Origin: Lycorma delicatula
Lineage: Eukaryota; Arthropoda; Insecta; Hemiptera; Fulgoridae
DNA: 64,000 bases
Assembly: GCF_047948215.1 (NCBI RefSeq)
Contig: NC_134464.1
Coordinates: 32,611,020 to 32,675,019, forward strand
Direction: 5' to 3'
A model generated the notes under the pieces. It was not told where the DNA came from. It searched no databases and was given only the letters and a program-made list of their open reading frames with translations. Within the stretch, counting starts at the first letter, position 1; each line of letters opens with the position of its first letter. This document shows, piece by piece, positions 22,846 through 35,049 of this stretch. Position numbers and translations under genes: made by a program.

Positions 22846-24275
22846 ATTTTGTGTATGTTTATATACAAATATATATCTGTATATGAAAATTCATATATAC
22901 TGGCTTGAATAATTAATTTATTATAAAGAAAGGATGTAAAAGGAGTAGAGTTAAGTAAATAAAAGTGCATTTCTAAAATAAAAAAAAAAAGAAATGGTAG
23001 ACAGCAACCTACAGTTAACCCACACTGCTTCCCACTTAAAAAAAAAAAACGAATAAATAAATTAATTTAACCTATATAACATAAAAGTATAAAAAACATG
23101 ACTGAATTAAATTAACACAACAACTAATATAATTTGCATTCTTTTGTAATAAAAAATCTTAAATAAAATATAATAAATTTTTATACTTTTAAAGTTTCAT
23201 CTATTAATAAAAAAATAAACAGATTTTTTTCACCAGTGTATTGTAAATGCAGGTTAAAATAATAACTTTATAAAATTATACAAATATTTTTAAGTTACAA
23301 TAATCAAGATACTTTTTATTCATGCATACAAACAAAAATTGGAAAAAAAGATTTATCTACTTGGGAAAAAAATAAAAAAATAACTACAAAAGTATAATGC
23401 TAATAAAGTTAACATATCAAAATTCTACAAACAAAAATAAAAAAAATATATAATACGAACTTATGTTATGTAGAAATTAAAGAAGGAACGTTTTAAAAAA
23501 ATTGATACGAAGCTTCTAAAAACATTTAAAAAAAATTATATATTTATTTATTTTTAATTCACTTTGAAGTTAAGTAATATTTTAGAATATATATATTTGC
23601 TTCATAAAATAATGTTATTTAGTAAAAATATTTTTGAATTAATTAATTATTACATAAAATAGACTAGCAAAAACATATCTTAATTTAGATAGATTACATT
23701 AAAAAAAAATTGAATTCTATGTAAAATACCATGTCAGTTAATTCTTCCATTTTAGTTTTATTTGTTCGATTACTATTAATGAAAGTATTTTAATATAATT
23801 TCTTTTACATTTAGGCAATTACTTTTAATAATTCATTTAACAATTTTTTAATTGTCTTAAAAAATTCAATCTTCTTATTAAGGAAAATAAATTATTGTTT
23901 TTATTTTTTTTTAAATATATATAATAAAAAAGATTATTAGTCAGAATTAAAATTGTTTTTTTTTTCTCCGGCTATATCAATAATATTTTCATGCAATACA
24001 CTATTTTTTTGGAAAATAGAAAATATATATACAAAACATGGTACAGTTAGATAAGTGAAAAATTCATGAAAAGAGGCAATGATTATAAAAGGGTGGTTTA
24101 AGTTCTAATCAATCATAAATTTGGTTTTAAATGGTTTTAAAATACATATTTAAAAAATTTATTTTGTGCAAATCTTACTAAACGATGTTTTTCCCGTATT
24201 AGCAAGTAATAGAATTAAATTATTAGTTATAAATAAAGTTCAACATTAATCTGATTATAAGCTAAGAAGTTGACA
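22846..24275. other. Very AT-rich sequence, nothing recognised
   Basis: Poly(A)/poly(T) runs and ATATAT words only. Confidence 0.5.
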
Positions 24276-24545
24276 ACATTGTAGGGCTTTCCCGAAACGC
24301 GGCTTTAGCCGCGTAATCTGCGTGTATCTGATGCACGGCTTACACATACAACTTAAAGTATTTATCATTTTATTTAAATATAATATTTTTTCATATATTT
24401 AATTCAATGTTTCTAACTAAAGCGCTCGAGCATACCGTTTTAAGTTACAATTCAATTTGATACCGTATTTAATTCGCACGGGTGTGGCGGAACTAACGGC
24501 GACGGTCGGCAATAGCTAACTAAACTAACGTAATTTCACAAGTTT
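24276..24545 (+). repeat. Interspersed repeat shared (inverted) with 51840-52000
   Basis: The blocks TGATGCACGGCTTACACATA with CAACTTAA, and ATTCGCACGGGTGTGGCGG, recur in the same order on the minus strand at 51840-52000. This GC-richer island lies in AT-rich DNA. It is probably a non-autonomous transposon of unknown class. Confidence 0.6.
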
Positions 24546-24558
24546 CATAAAACAGATT

Positions 24559-24790
24559 TTGCTTGTACGGTCGGTAGCTGGTGTAGCCGCAAGGCTTAAC
24601 GCATTAGGTACCGAGTCAACCGGGCGATCAAGTTCGAGATCCAGCCAGACCGAGATACTTTTTTACACTCAGTGCTGGTTTTCGAAGGTTAGCAAGTGTC
24701 GGTTGGTGAAATATTTCGCCCTGATTTCTGCGCTTTCGGTAAAATTAAGCAAAACTGTTATTCTTGGGACCCAAATTAAGGAATAAATTT
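24559..24790 (+). repeat. Unclassified repeat with tRNA-like B box; shares a block with about 58320-58385
   Basis: It holds GCTGGTGTAGCCGCAAGGC followed by the B-box-like GTTCGAGATCC (24634), so a pol III SINE origin is possible. The 3' block CCTGATTTCTGCGCTTTCGG then TAAAATTAAGC matches 58350-58385 closely. A 75-codon open frame here has no recognisable content. Confidence 0.45.
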
Positions 24791-24986
24791 ATTGGTTTTA
24801 TATGAAATCTGAAATAAAAATAAATCCCAAAACTGTATTTTTAATAGTTTTCAAGAAATCTAGAGTAAAAAACAAAAAAAAATTGGGGTTGAAAAACACA
24901 CTAGTTTATGTTTAGCATAAAGTAATATTGTTAAACAGATAATTGATACATAAGTGATTTAAACAAAATATGTCGAAAATTTGGGT

Positions 24987-25842
24987 ATGATGTTAAAGAA
25001 CAATTTAGATTCGGAGTAACAGTACAAGGTGAAAAGATAAAGATGCTACGATTTGCTGATGATGTAGTAATTCTGGCCGAGAGTAAAAAGGATTTAGAAG
25101 AAACAATGAACGGCATAGATGAAGTCCTACGCAAGAACTATCGCATGAAAATAAACAAGAACAAAACAAAAGTAATGAAATGTAGTAGAAATAACATAGA
25201 TTGACCACTGAATGTGAAAATAGGAGGAGAAAAGATTACGGAGGTAGAAGAATTTTGTTATTTGGGAAGTAGAATTACTAAATATGGACGAAGCAGGAGC
25301 GATATAAAATGCCGAATAGCACAAACGAAACGAGCCTTCAGTCAGAAATATAATTTGTTTACATCAAAAATAATTTAAATGTCAGGAAAAGATTTTTGAA
25401 AGTATATGTTTGGAGCGTCGCTTTATATGGAAGTGAAACTTGGACGATCGGAGTATCTGAGAAGAAAAGATTAGTAGCTTTTGAAATGTGGTGCTATAGG
25501 AGAATGTTAAATTCAGATTGTTGGATAAAGTGACAAATGAAGAGGTATTGTGGCAAATAGATGAAGTAAGAAGCATTTGGAAAAATATAGTTAAAAGAAG
25601 AGATAGACTTATAGGCCACATACTAAGGCATCCTGGAATAGTCGCTTTAATATTGGAAGGACAGGTAGAAGGAAAAAATTGTGTAGGCAGGCCACGTTTG
25701 GAATATGTAAAACAAATTGTTAGGGATGTAGGATGTAGAGGGTATACTGAAATGAAACTACTAGCACTAGAAAGGGAATCTTGGAGAGCTGCATCAAACC
25801 AGTTAAATGACTGAAGACAAAAAAAAAAAAAAAAAAAAAAAA
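24987..25842 (+). mobile_element. LINE (RTE-like) 3' end, copy 1, 5'-truncated
   Basis: Begins within the reverse-transcriptase domain: KMLRFADDVVILAESKKDLE (catalytic ADD box), then EVEEFCYLGSRITKYGRSRS, RKRFLKVYVWSVALYGSETW, IDEVRSIWKNIVKRRDRLIGH and GRPRLEYVKQIVRDVGCRG. It ends WRAASNQLND, then CTGAAGAC and about 24 A. The flanks TTTGGGT (24980-24986) and ATTGGGT (after the tail) look like a short target duplication with one mismatch. A TGA at 25202-25204 and a later frameshift disable it. Copy 2 at 56391 is nearly identical and shares both lesions. Confidence 0.88.
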
Positions 25843-25849
25843 ATTGGGT

Positions 25850-26465
25850 CTGAATAAAATGGCATGAATAAAGTTTACAGAAAACAAAATACAAATGTAA
25901 GAACTTCGACAAAAAAACGAAAAAAATTAATTTTGATTTCATTTCAAACACTAAAAATTAGGCTATATTAAAAATCATGAGGCACAAAGTATGGTAAAAC
26001 AAACTGATAATTTTACATGTTATTTGAACTGAAAAATTAAAAGAAAGGAAATGGCTATCACAACTGTATTTTCAGTTATTTTGAGAAAATCATTATAAAG
26101 GTTAAAAAGTGGAAAAGTGAAGAACAAATTTTTTAGGTTTATCGTAAATTTATTTTTTTAAATTACCCATAAACAAATAAAAATTTGTAACAAATTTTTA
26201 AAGAATTAATCTGAAGAAAAAATAAAACAATGGCAGAAAACCTTTATCGTTTTAAACCTAACTAACAGGTTTTTTATATTACATAAATATTAACTATTAA
26301 AAAAAAAAATTCTTTTAAAAAATTTTCAAAATAATTTTCCGGCTGTAACAGAACGATTTTGTATTCACTTTAGTTCCTTGTTATAAATTATTATCCGGAA
26401 TTTATTTTCTTGATGAATTATACAGAAGCTTACAAAGAAGCTTGTACATGTATAATGAATTTTTT
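25850..26465. other. AT-rich sequence, nothing recognised
   Basis: No feature was identified between the LINE and the SINE fragment. Confidence 0.5.
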
Positions 26466-26570
26466 GTTTGGTATGAAAAATGTTATACCTGACCGAGATT
26501 CAAACCCAGGACCTCCGGATGAAAGGCGGAGAGCTACCACTCTACCAAAAAAAAATCGACAATATCTAAC
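26466..26570 (-). mobile_element. tRNA-derived SINE, family 2, minus orientation
   Basis: On the minus strand: GGTAGAGTGGTAGCTCTCCG, CCTTTCATCCGGAGG and the B-box-like GGTTTGAATCTCGG, then TATAACATTTTTC. The block order matches the copies at 7200 and 58745. The strong A and B boxes suggest the head derives from a tRNA. It is too diverged, and lacks the acceptor-stem pairing, to be called a tRNA gene. Confidence 0.7.
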
Positions 26571-27660
26571 TACATTAGATATATTTTGTAAATTCATTTA
26601 AAACCATATTTTTGGATTGATTAAACCGTTATGATTACAAAATACACGAAATGTTTCACTTACCTATTTATACCTTATAACCTACACAAAATACAAAATA
26701 CTTCAAAATATGATATACTGTACTGTCAAAAATACTTTCAAAAAATTATTTAAAAAATAAAAATAGCAAAGAAATATGCGTGCTTCTGCAATAACCAGAA
26801 CACGTGTCAAAAAGCAAAAAATCAAGTGCAATTAAATAATTTAATATATAAATAATTTACAATATACGAAATATTTGTAATTTGTAATTCATGCATTACT
26901 CATTACATATACAATTCAACAATTTTAATTATAATAATAGTAATAATAATGATAATAATAGTAATAGTAAAAAAATTGTGCAAAATATATATTTTTAAAT
27001 TTGTGCATATATTATGTATTGCGTTTTAAGCTATTGTGAATATTCCTTAATAGAAGAACACTGTGAAATGATGAAAAAGCCTCTTAGTGATATACAGTAT
27101 TTAATTCTACTTAAGAGTATCCGAGTATAATTTTTCAGTATTTAGTTAAATGGATAGTTTATTTATATAAAATTACCATAACTTAATAAAAATATTTTAT
27201 TATGTTTCTATATTAAAACATTTCTTTTTTTATAATTAAATAGAAAACTTTGTTGAAAATAAACGTTAACAAAAATAAAACACACTTTTATTTCTTTACC
27301 TTAAATATATATATTTTTTAATTTATTAAATTAATGATTTTTTTTTTTAGTAACTATCTTTATTGCAATGTTAACGATTTAGGTAGAATAAATATTTATT
27401 CATTTTTGTTTTTTAATGTAAAATAGTTCCGTCTCAAACCGGCAACTACAAAAAAAATTTAGTTTTTTAATTTTAACTAAAAAAAAAAAAACTGGTTTTA
27501 ATGAAAAAGTAACAATATGATCAAACAGTAAGTACTAACAAATACGTACAATATTTTCAAACTGTATCAGTTTATTTTTTAAACATAATTCGAGTAAAAT
27601 AGTAATTATGTAAACAAATGGAATAAATTTCGTTTACATACCATTCTTGTCATCTTTAGT
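26571..27660. other. AT-rich sequence with a short (AAT)n-type repeat
   Basis: About 26930-26972 is a degenerate AAT/GAT microsatellite. The rest shows nothing recognisable. Confidence 0.5.
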
Positions 27661-27839
27661 AGATTAATAATCAATGGCGGCTCGCGTATAGGCACTGTGG
27701 AACTACAGCACCTCCTATTTCTACTTGATATTATCGATAACATTTAATATAATAAGTCCTTTTTCTTTAATTCTTTCTTTATACTTGTACAATATATAAT
27801 CCTTAAGCTTAATGTCAGTAGCCATCCCCCATTTTATGA

Positions 27840-28118
27840 AATAATACAAAACGTTTTGTAATGGAACTGTGCGCTTCACAGTTCCAGCGGCATGGTGTTT
27901 GGCTGTTGTACGCATGCGCACATAGGAAGCTGCAAGCGAGGCTCCAAGAGAGAGAGAGCACTATCGCTCCCGCAGTGTCGACCCTGGCGTGCTTGTGGAA
28001 GGTAGTTTTTTTTTACTCCGTGTGTGTATGAAACGTTGCTTGTTCGTTCCCTTTTCTAGTTTAGTCGGTGGAAGGAATATGAAAGTGGTTTAGTTGTTTT
28101 TTCAGTAGTGATCAGAAG
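27840..28118 (+). promoter_or_regulatory. Candidate promoter and 5' UTR of amphiphysin exon 1
   Basis: This stretch is GC-richer than the surrounding kilobases. It holds a GAGA tract (AAGAGAGAGAGAGC, about 27946-27960), GCATGCGCAC and a perfect 9-bp-stem hairpin GGAACTGTG-CGCTT-CACAGTTCC (27863-27885). An arthropod initiator-like TTCAGT lies at 28101-28106, which would leave a very short leader. Further upstream, 27673-27720 reads CAATGGCGGCTCGCGTATAG then GCACTGTGG, which resembles a transposon end. Part of this region may therefore be transposon-derived. The transcription start is not determined. Confidence 0.4.
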
Positions 28119-28188
28119 ATGGCGGAAAGCAAGGGCTCTTTGATTACCAAATCTGTCCAAAAACATGCTGGAAGGGCGGAAAGAGAAG
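28119..28188 (+). CDS. Amph: Amphiphysin (BAR-domain protein), first coding exon, with an apparent 1-nt insertion
   Basis: The ATG at 28119 has a strong context (AAGATGG). The translation reads MAESKGSLITKS then VQKHAGRA. This matches the start of insect amphiphysin, an N-BAR protein that bends membranes and acts in muscle T-tubule and membrane organisation. In family members this is followed by KEK and the exon ends there. Here 28180-28188 reads AAA GAG AAG immediately before the donor GTAATT. A single extra G at 28178/28179 puts those codons out of frame (GAA AGA GAA G). Without it the exon would end cleanly in phase 0. So this is either a functional exon with an assembly or sequencing error, a polymorphic frameshift, or a decayed duplicate. 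The remaining exons (rest of BAR, SH3) were not found downstream. Confidence 0.8.
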
Positions 28189-30100
28189 GTAATTAGTAAG
28201 AACTAATTATGTACCCTTTTCTTTTGTACATAGCAATTTAAATTAAGTACCATTGGACTACAGTGTTTTTAAGCGGACATTTTATTAAGTTATTATCGAA
28301 TAATACTAAAAAATATTATCTGTATTAACATTATATTATTTATTCGGTTAAACCGAATATGGTTTTTAAGCACAAAACCGTGTACCATATTTTTGAATGT
28401 GGTAAAGTGTAGAATTAGATTATTATCCTGTTTCCAGCTATTCTGTTTGATTCATTTTTTCGGTTTTTTTATTTTAAAGAAAACTTTAACCATGGGCTTG
28501 AAAATTCCCAGAAAATAATTTTGTGGAACATCATTCCCACTGATTTTAGTTACGAGCTGTCATTGCTAATAATTAATTTTATTTTGAGACATTGTACACG
28601 AATTTTTAACATCATAATAATCTTGGTAACAATGTGCGTTACTATGGATACGTTTTACATATGTAAAGGTTATTATTGGTTTTCAGCAATGACGGTTAGT
28701 AATGAGATTAGTCATCATGTAAATCAGTTGAAAACAACCATACTTTAAAGAGAATTAAATTTATAAAAATATTTTACATTACGATACGAAAAAAAAATTA
28801 AAATCAAGTACACAGTTAAATTTAACGTTTATATACAATTTTTAACGAATTTTTTTCTGTCATTTGGATTACAAAGAGTAGAAATATTAATATATTTATT
28901 GAAAATAATTGGAAAAGAAAAATTAATTACCTGTTCATCGAAACTAAAAGAGAAGATAGTCTTCTCTTTTAGTTTCGATGAAATCTGAAACGTTAGCCTA
29001 TTTCAAATCAAAATATAAGTCGATATTTAAGTACTGTACTCAGGAAATACTCTTCAGAAGTAATACCTTCATTCTAAAAGTATTATTTCTGTATTCTAAA
29101 GTAACCTTTATTCTCGATTTCTCTTGATGTGTAAGAAAAAATATCTATTTAATCTGATACACGAATATTGTAATTACAAGGTACTTAATTCAAAAAAAGA
29201 GAGGTTTGTCTCATTGTGGGGCTAAGTAAGAGGGCATGAATAGAATAATAAAATTAAACATTTCTAGTAAAATCATTTTAAAGTGGATCAACTTCTTGAA
29301 AGAGATGTTTTGATCTTCTTTGATCTCATTTCATCTTTAGTAATGGAATTAAAAAATTCGTTGATACTTATGAGACATACCTTGATTGAATTTTTTTTTT
29401 GAGATTTAATTTCACTTCAATTATTATATTTTGACTTAGTTTAATTGATGTTTTATGAAAATCAAAGATGAGATAAACAGAATAAAAATTTTAGAAATTT
29501 AAAATTATAAACGTGTAACATTTACAAAAGTATATTAGAGCAAACGGGCTTTGAAATAGTAAATAAATAAGTGTAATTGTTTCTATAGAAACACTATACG
29601 AGTATATCGGCCACCAAACTGATACTGGGAAATAAGAAACATTTTGACCAAACAACTGATTTTAATTGATTTTTAAAATTATAATACACATTGCTGTTGA
29701 TTTGAGTGTCCTTCCTGCGTGTTTGATTTGAATGAGTCCTTCCTAGCATAGTCACTTAACATTCATAATTGAGGCGTTTCAGATTACCTACTTTTAACAC
29801 TGATCTTTCCTGAAACGGAACGGAACGCAAGGGGATAGCATGAGATTTGTGTATTCCCCTACTAATCGCAGAACCTGAACAAAAGGCTGCTATGTCATTC
29901 TAATTATCGTGGGGAGGGGGGAGAGATATGTTTGTTTAGTGTCAGTTACATATTGGTTTTGTTTATGGACGGAATTGTGGATTGCGTTATGATCCTTACA
30001 GATCAGTTTGAAGACTATTTGGGATGACCTTAGGAGAGTAAAAATATATTGCGTCTTTCTTTTGGCTCGATTCCCCTTCAGTCTGTCCAACAGCCTTCTT
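28189..30100. other. Start of presumed amphiphysin intron 1
   Basis: The intron begins with GTAATTAG. No second exon was recognised. A perfect hairpin lies at 28934-28982 (listed separately). The rest is AT-rich and unassigned. Confidence 0.45.
28934..28982. repeat. Perfect 23-bp-stem hairpin with 3-nt loop
   Basis: Left arm TTCATCGAAACTAAAAGAGA then AGA; loop TAG; right arm is the exact complement. Total 49 bp. It could be a young foldback remnant or a local inverted duplication. A small-RNA precursor is conceivable but has no other support. Confidence 0.8.
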
Positions 30101-30103
30101 GTA

Positions 30104-30222
30104 TTGGGATCGTCGAATAAATATCGATGTTAAGCTCCTCCCACTCTTCACGCTACTGTCATGTCCTCTTCTGATTTGTCCTCCCGCTCTAACGGCTATA
30201 CAATTTCTTGAAACTAATTCTT
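30104..30222 (+). mobile_element. Partial copy of the foldback family at 34610-35045
   Basis: GATCGTCGAATAAATATCGA, GTTAAGCTCCTCCCA and GGCTATACAATTTCTTGAAA align in order with the left arm and loop of the element at 34730-34845. Only one arm is present, so the copy is truncated. Confidence 0.65.
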
Positions 30223-30224
30223 CT

Positions 30225-32070
30225 GATTATTTATTTTTAACAGGTTGAGTGCTACACCGTATTTTGGTTAAATTTATCTCTCAAATTTTATTGGTTATAA
30301 ATAGTACAAAAAACAATAATAATACTTCACATATTTCTGATTAATTGTTACTTTAAAATAAATTCAAATATTTAAAAAAAAAACCATTCAACAAAAATTA
30401 TCCAAAATTTTTTTTTTTGAATAATCAGTCTTGGATTTGTTCCCCGAGAGATAAATATGTCTCTCATTGCACTCAACCTGTTAACAAATAAAAATTGTTA
30501 AATATTATATCGGATTGAGTGATTATTTGTTCATTAATTAATCATCTACTGTTCTTTTAATCTTAGTATGAATATTTTCATTTTTGTAGAATATTTGAAC
30601 GTTTTCCTTTTTCTGGAAAATGTAATATTTTCATATATTTCGTCATTTAATTGGTAATACGTTCTTTTCCATATAAAATTTGTTGGATAATTTGAATTTT
30701 TTTCTCGTATTTTTATGATCTTATATGTGTTGAAAACACTGCTTTTCTTTTCTTACCCGAAAATATTTTTAAGGATTATATATTGCCGTATAAAATATAA
30801 AAACATAAAAATAAATATTTATATCAATAAATGAATAAAATTTATTAATTTATTATGGTGAATTATATAATTTACTATTGAACGAATTATAATTTTAATT
30901 ATTGATTTGGATTAATTGTATAACTTGGTACAGTAGTAAAATAGTTAACATCATAATAATTTTAAACTGAATGTAAATTTCATTGGTACAAGTCATTATT
31001 TTTTGAACCGCTTAACATGAGTAGAATATCAAAATTCGATTAGGCAATCTGTAGACGAATCGGTAAATATGATTGAGTCGTTCATTAATCACAACACTTT
31101 ACCTCATTACGTTACCTTTCTTACTAGTAAAGTGGAGCGCAAAGCGTTAACACCAGTATAAAATTATTAAGTTTTTTGGCAAATAAATTTTATTACTGTA
31201 TAGATTTGTCATCAACGTTTTCCATTTAACTAAAACTGAAGTTATATATTCGGATAAACAATATACTACACAAAAGAAGCAAATTAATATTCAATAATAA
31301 TAATCTTTATTACTTAAAATAATATTAAAATGTCAATCCTGTAATTTTAAATCTGATAAATTAATTTGCTCTTTATTATAATTTACATTTCATAAGAAGA
31401 AATTGAAATAATAGAAAGAAGTAAGCAGAATGAATTGAAGAAATCAAAGTAGATTGACGACGCTCCACGATAACCGCTGCTGGAAAGCAACATGCTAAAG
31501 AAACCATTAATACAATACAATACAATACAATACAATTAAAACTAGCAGCGATATTAAAGAAATGTACTCATGCTATGCTATTTAAAGTTACATGCAGTCG
31601 CTTCAAAATCGTCAGGCTTAATTATTATATTATCAAATCAATTCCATTATCATTAAAATAAATTAGCATCAAAATATTACATAATTATGTTATAAATAAT
31701 AATCATTGTCATCATCATCATCCTAATCATCATTATCATTCTGATTATAAAAATCATCAGTCATTGTCATTGTCAAGCCTTATCACTCTGCTGAGCTAAT
31801 CAATCGTTTAAAATAATTTTTTCATCATAATATACCGGCATTCTAAAAATAATTAATTAATACTGTTTACATTTTAATTGAATTTTATAAAAAATAAATT
31901 ATTATTTTTATTATTAATTAATATTATTAATCATTTTTGAATAACGTACAGACCATGAAATAATTTCTAATTTAAATCACAATAGAAAAATTCAGTCAAA
32001 TTGTATTTTAGCTTCAATTTTATAAATTTCTATTGTAAATTTACTGAATATTTTAATTTAACAAATTCTT
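30225..32070. other. AT-rich intronic sequence with minor microsatellites
   Basis: Contains an (ATACA)n tract (about 31509-31537) and a degenerate ATC/ATT repeat (about 31695-31775). No exon was recognised. Confidence 0.5.
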
Positions 32071-32180
32071 TTACTTTCCCGTCTAGATAGCGCTATAGCA
32101 GAATTATAGCTCTGAAAGGGAAAGTATTCCAATCAGTCCAGTTTGGGAATATGCGGTTTAAACCGCATATTCCCGAATAT
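32071..32180 (+). repeat. Interspersed repeat ending in a perfect 30-bp palindrome; shared with 51250
   Basis: CTTTCCCGTCTAGATAGCGC, then GAAAGGGAAAGTATT and CAGTCCAGTTTGGGAATATG, recurs in the same order at 51255-51330. The copy here ends in a perfect palindrome (32145-32174): GGGAATATGCGGTTT followed by its complement. The family is unclassified. Confidence 0.6.
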
Positions 32181-34605
32181 ATACGGTCTTTTTTCTTCTT
32201 TTTTCTGATTTTCTATTTAGCAGAAATACTGAGAGATCCAGCAACAAAAGGTTTTTATTATTAGTTTTTAAAAATATATAGAAAGTTTATTTTTACTAAG
32301 GATCAACTGACATATTTACATAAAAAGAATATTTAATAGTGTTACTTAAAGGAAGAAATATGGTATCGGGATGGTGAGATAGTTTCCCAAGGCGTATACT
32401 GGTGTCGGCAGGAGCTGGAGCAGGGGGCGTACACTAAGTATTGCAAAAATCTCAGGTAACGGATTAACCTCACACACCAAACGTTGAACAGTAAACCGGG
32501 CAATCTTTTCATTCGGTATAGCCAAAGAACAGTTTGCAGATCAGCTAAGATTTTAAGCTGCGAACCTTGAAAGTTATTTGAAATTTTATCGGTTTTAAGT
32601 TTCAGAAAAAAAAATAAAGAAACAGACTAAGATTGATGATTCCTGCAGTACCAGTCGAATAACCAATGAACGTAAGGTATGTTGTAAACACATCTAGTAA
32701 GTTTTGGTATATATAGTCCTGATAATACAGTGTGTGTGTGTGTGTTCAGTCGGGTGGTGTTTGCTTGAGAAAGGAAATTTTCACAAGCGGCTAGGTCAAT
32801 GACACCGTACGATGGTTGGTAAATTTCATATTTAATTAACCGAAGATGGCTTTCCACCATCGGCCCTGTACTTCATTAGGTTGTTGCTATGGTTACAACG
32901 CATTAGATGATGTGATTTGATTATATATTATTGTGCTATGTTTCTTTAGATAAATTCAATGATAAATATGAATATAACTGGTTTTATTTAAGTGAAGCTT
33001 TATTACGTTTACAAAAAAAAATTGATTTTACATTTTACTAAAAAAAAATTGATTTTACATTTTACTAAAAAAAAAAATTGAAAACGCTTACTACAAATAT
33101 TTGTTTTGGGTACAGTATTTAACCGCTTTTATTTTTGGGTAATTAATAAGATCAGATTTAACCGGACTAATTATATAATATTCGTTTCATCCAATTAAAT
33201 TTTAAGTATTTTCTTCTAATCAACAAGCTTCGGATTATCCAACATTATTTTTATTATAATTTACAAAATATCCTGGTAGTTTAAACTTACAGAATCTATA
33301 CTACTTTTATCTGCCTTTAATATTTGTGACTTTTCTTGGATGATTTTTAATGTTTTGTGACTTTATTATTTGTTATTCTTTATATGTTATCTTTGTGTTT
33401 GTTAACTAATTGCTTTGTTTATGTTATCAAAGATGATGCATATCTTTGGTTAGTCTGCTTACACGTTATTCTTAGCCAAAAAGTTTACTTATGATCGCAA
33501 TCCTTTTGGCGACCGATTGTAAAAATAAATTGTTAAAAAACAAATCTAGTCACATGGCTTACGATATTATTCGGTTTTATTAAAATTTTCAATACCTGAA
33601 GATTAAATAAATTACTGTGTAAAACATCTTGAGAACTTTTAGCAAATTAAAAAAATATGAAGTTTTTTTTTTAAAGATTAAAAATAGCACTAGTAAATGA
33701 GAGAAAAAAACATTATTGAACGACTCATTTATAAAGTAGTAAATATCAAAATAATTTTTTTTTATTAAATGAAATCAGATGTATTTATGGACTGAAATTT
33801 AAGATTTTGAAATTTCCTTTCAAAAATCTCAACCATAATTTCTATTTGTTTTTTATTTGAACTAATATCATGTTCAGACACTGAAAAATCTGACAGAAAC
33901 TTGATTTTTTTTTTATTTCACGGCCTGTACAGTTGTTTTTTTTATAATTTAATTTATATATATTTTTTTAAATTATGATAAATTTAATTTTAATTTTTAC
34001 CGTGTTAATTTTTTATGTAAAATTTAATCTAAATTATAATAATTAAAATTTATTCTCAAGAAACATTTAATAATAAAATCGTTAAAAAAAGAACATTAAA
34101 AGAAAAAGTAACTGTACAGATACACAAAATGTAAATCAATATATAAAAGCACAGCAGAGCGATTTAGATGAAGCAAGCAAGCGTTGACGCAACACCTGTA
34201 ATGTCGGAGACGAGGAGAAGGCATTGCCATGGTTCATTTCTCACACAGCCGTCTGTAGTCCTGTTCGTCTGAAACATAGTACAATACTGGACATAGTAAC
34301 ATATTATATCAAAGAAATGCATTTATCATTTTATCACTTCATTAGTTTTGCATTTCTTTAATAGATTTTTTTTTTTTAAAGTTAATCAATAGATATAACT
34401 TTAATAACATGTTATGAAAAGTGTGAAGTTTTACATTAAGGTTTTGTACACATAAAAAATATCTATAAAACTAAAATTATAGTACAGGTTAAAAAACAAC
34501 ATATAAAACGTTTATTAATAAATATAATATATGTTAAGATGTAACGATATGTATAATGATAATATTTGTAAAATTTTCACAATATTTTATATTACCGTTA
34601 GGATT
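32181..34605. other. Unassigned sequence
   Basis: GC-richer patches at 32340-32560 and 32760-32900 have no recognisable exon structure. About 33009-33068 holds two tandem units of AATTGATTTTACATTTTACT separated by A runs. The remainder is AT-rich. Confidence 0.4.
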
Positions 34606-34609
34606 ATCG

Positions 34610-35045
34610 TAATCGATTTGAGTGTTATTTTCTATCCTTCCTCTAACATTGTCACTCATTCGTAGTTGATGCATTTCGGAGTACCTCCACTCTCAAAACT
34701 ACTTTTAATACTGAGTGTTCTGAGTTGAGATCATCGAATAAATAGCGATGTTATGCTCCTCCCATTCCTCATCCCTACTGTTATAGTCTCTTCTGCTTTG
34801 CCCCTCCATCTCTAACGGTTATATAATTTCTTGAACTAATCGTTTGAAGGAAGGGATAAAATAGAAGACGCCATGATAGTAGGGATGGGAAAGGAGCTTA
34901 ACATAGTTATTTATTCGACGATCCCAACTCAAAAAGATTCAGTGCTAAAAGTAATTTTGAAAATTGAGGTACTCCGAAATACGTCAACTACGATTGTTAG
35001 AATGACAATGTTAGGAAGGGCAGAAAATATCACTCAAATCAATTA
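34610..35045. mobile_element. Foldback element with arms of about 190 bp
   Basis: The left arm (about 34610-34805) is repeated inverted at about 34857-35045. Matching blocks include ATTTGAGTG, TTTCGGAGTACCTC, CAAAACTACTTTTA against CAAAATTACTTTTA, and TCGAATAAATAGCGATGTTA against TCGAATAAATAACTATGTTA. The arms differ by scattered substitutions and small gaps, with a central loop near 34806-34856. There is no coding frame of note. A single-arm relative lies at 30104-30222. It could form a long hairpin RNA if transcribed within the presumed amphiphysin intron. Confidence 0.75.
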
Positions 35046-35049
35046 TAAT

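Noticed and set aside
25382..25951. 189-codon minus frame
   Set aside because: Antisense of LINE copy 1; the equivalent shadow appears at copy 2.
26466..26570. Possible tRNA gene on the minus strand
   Set aside because: Same SINE family as 58745; diverged and without a closed acceptor stem.
31505..31775. CRISPR-like or structured array
   Set aside because: Only ATACA and ATC simple repeats; no spacer-repeat pattern.
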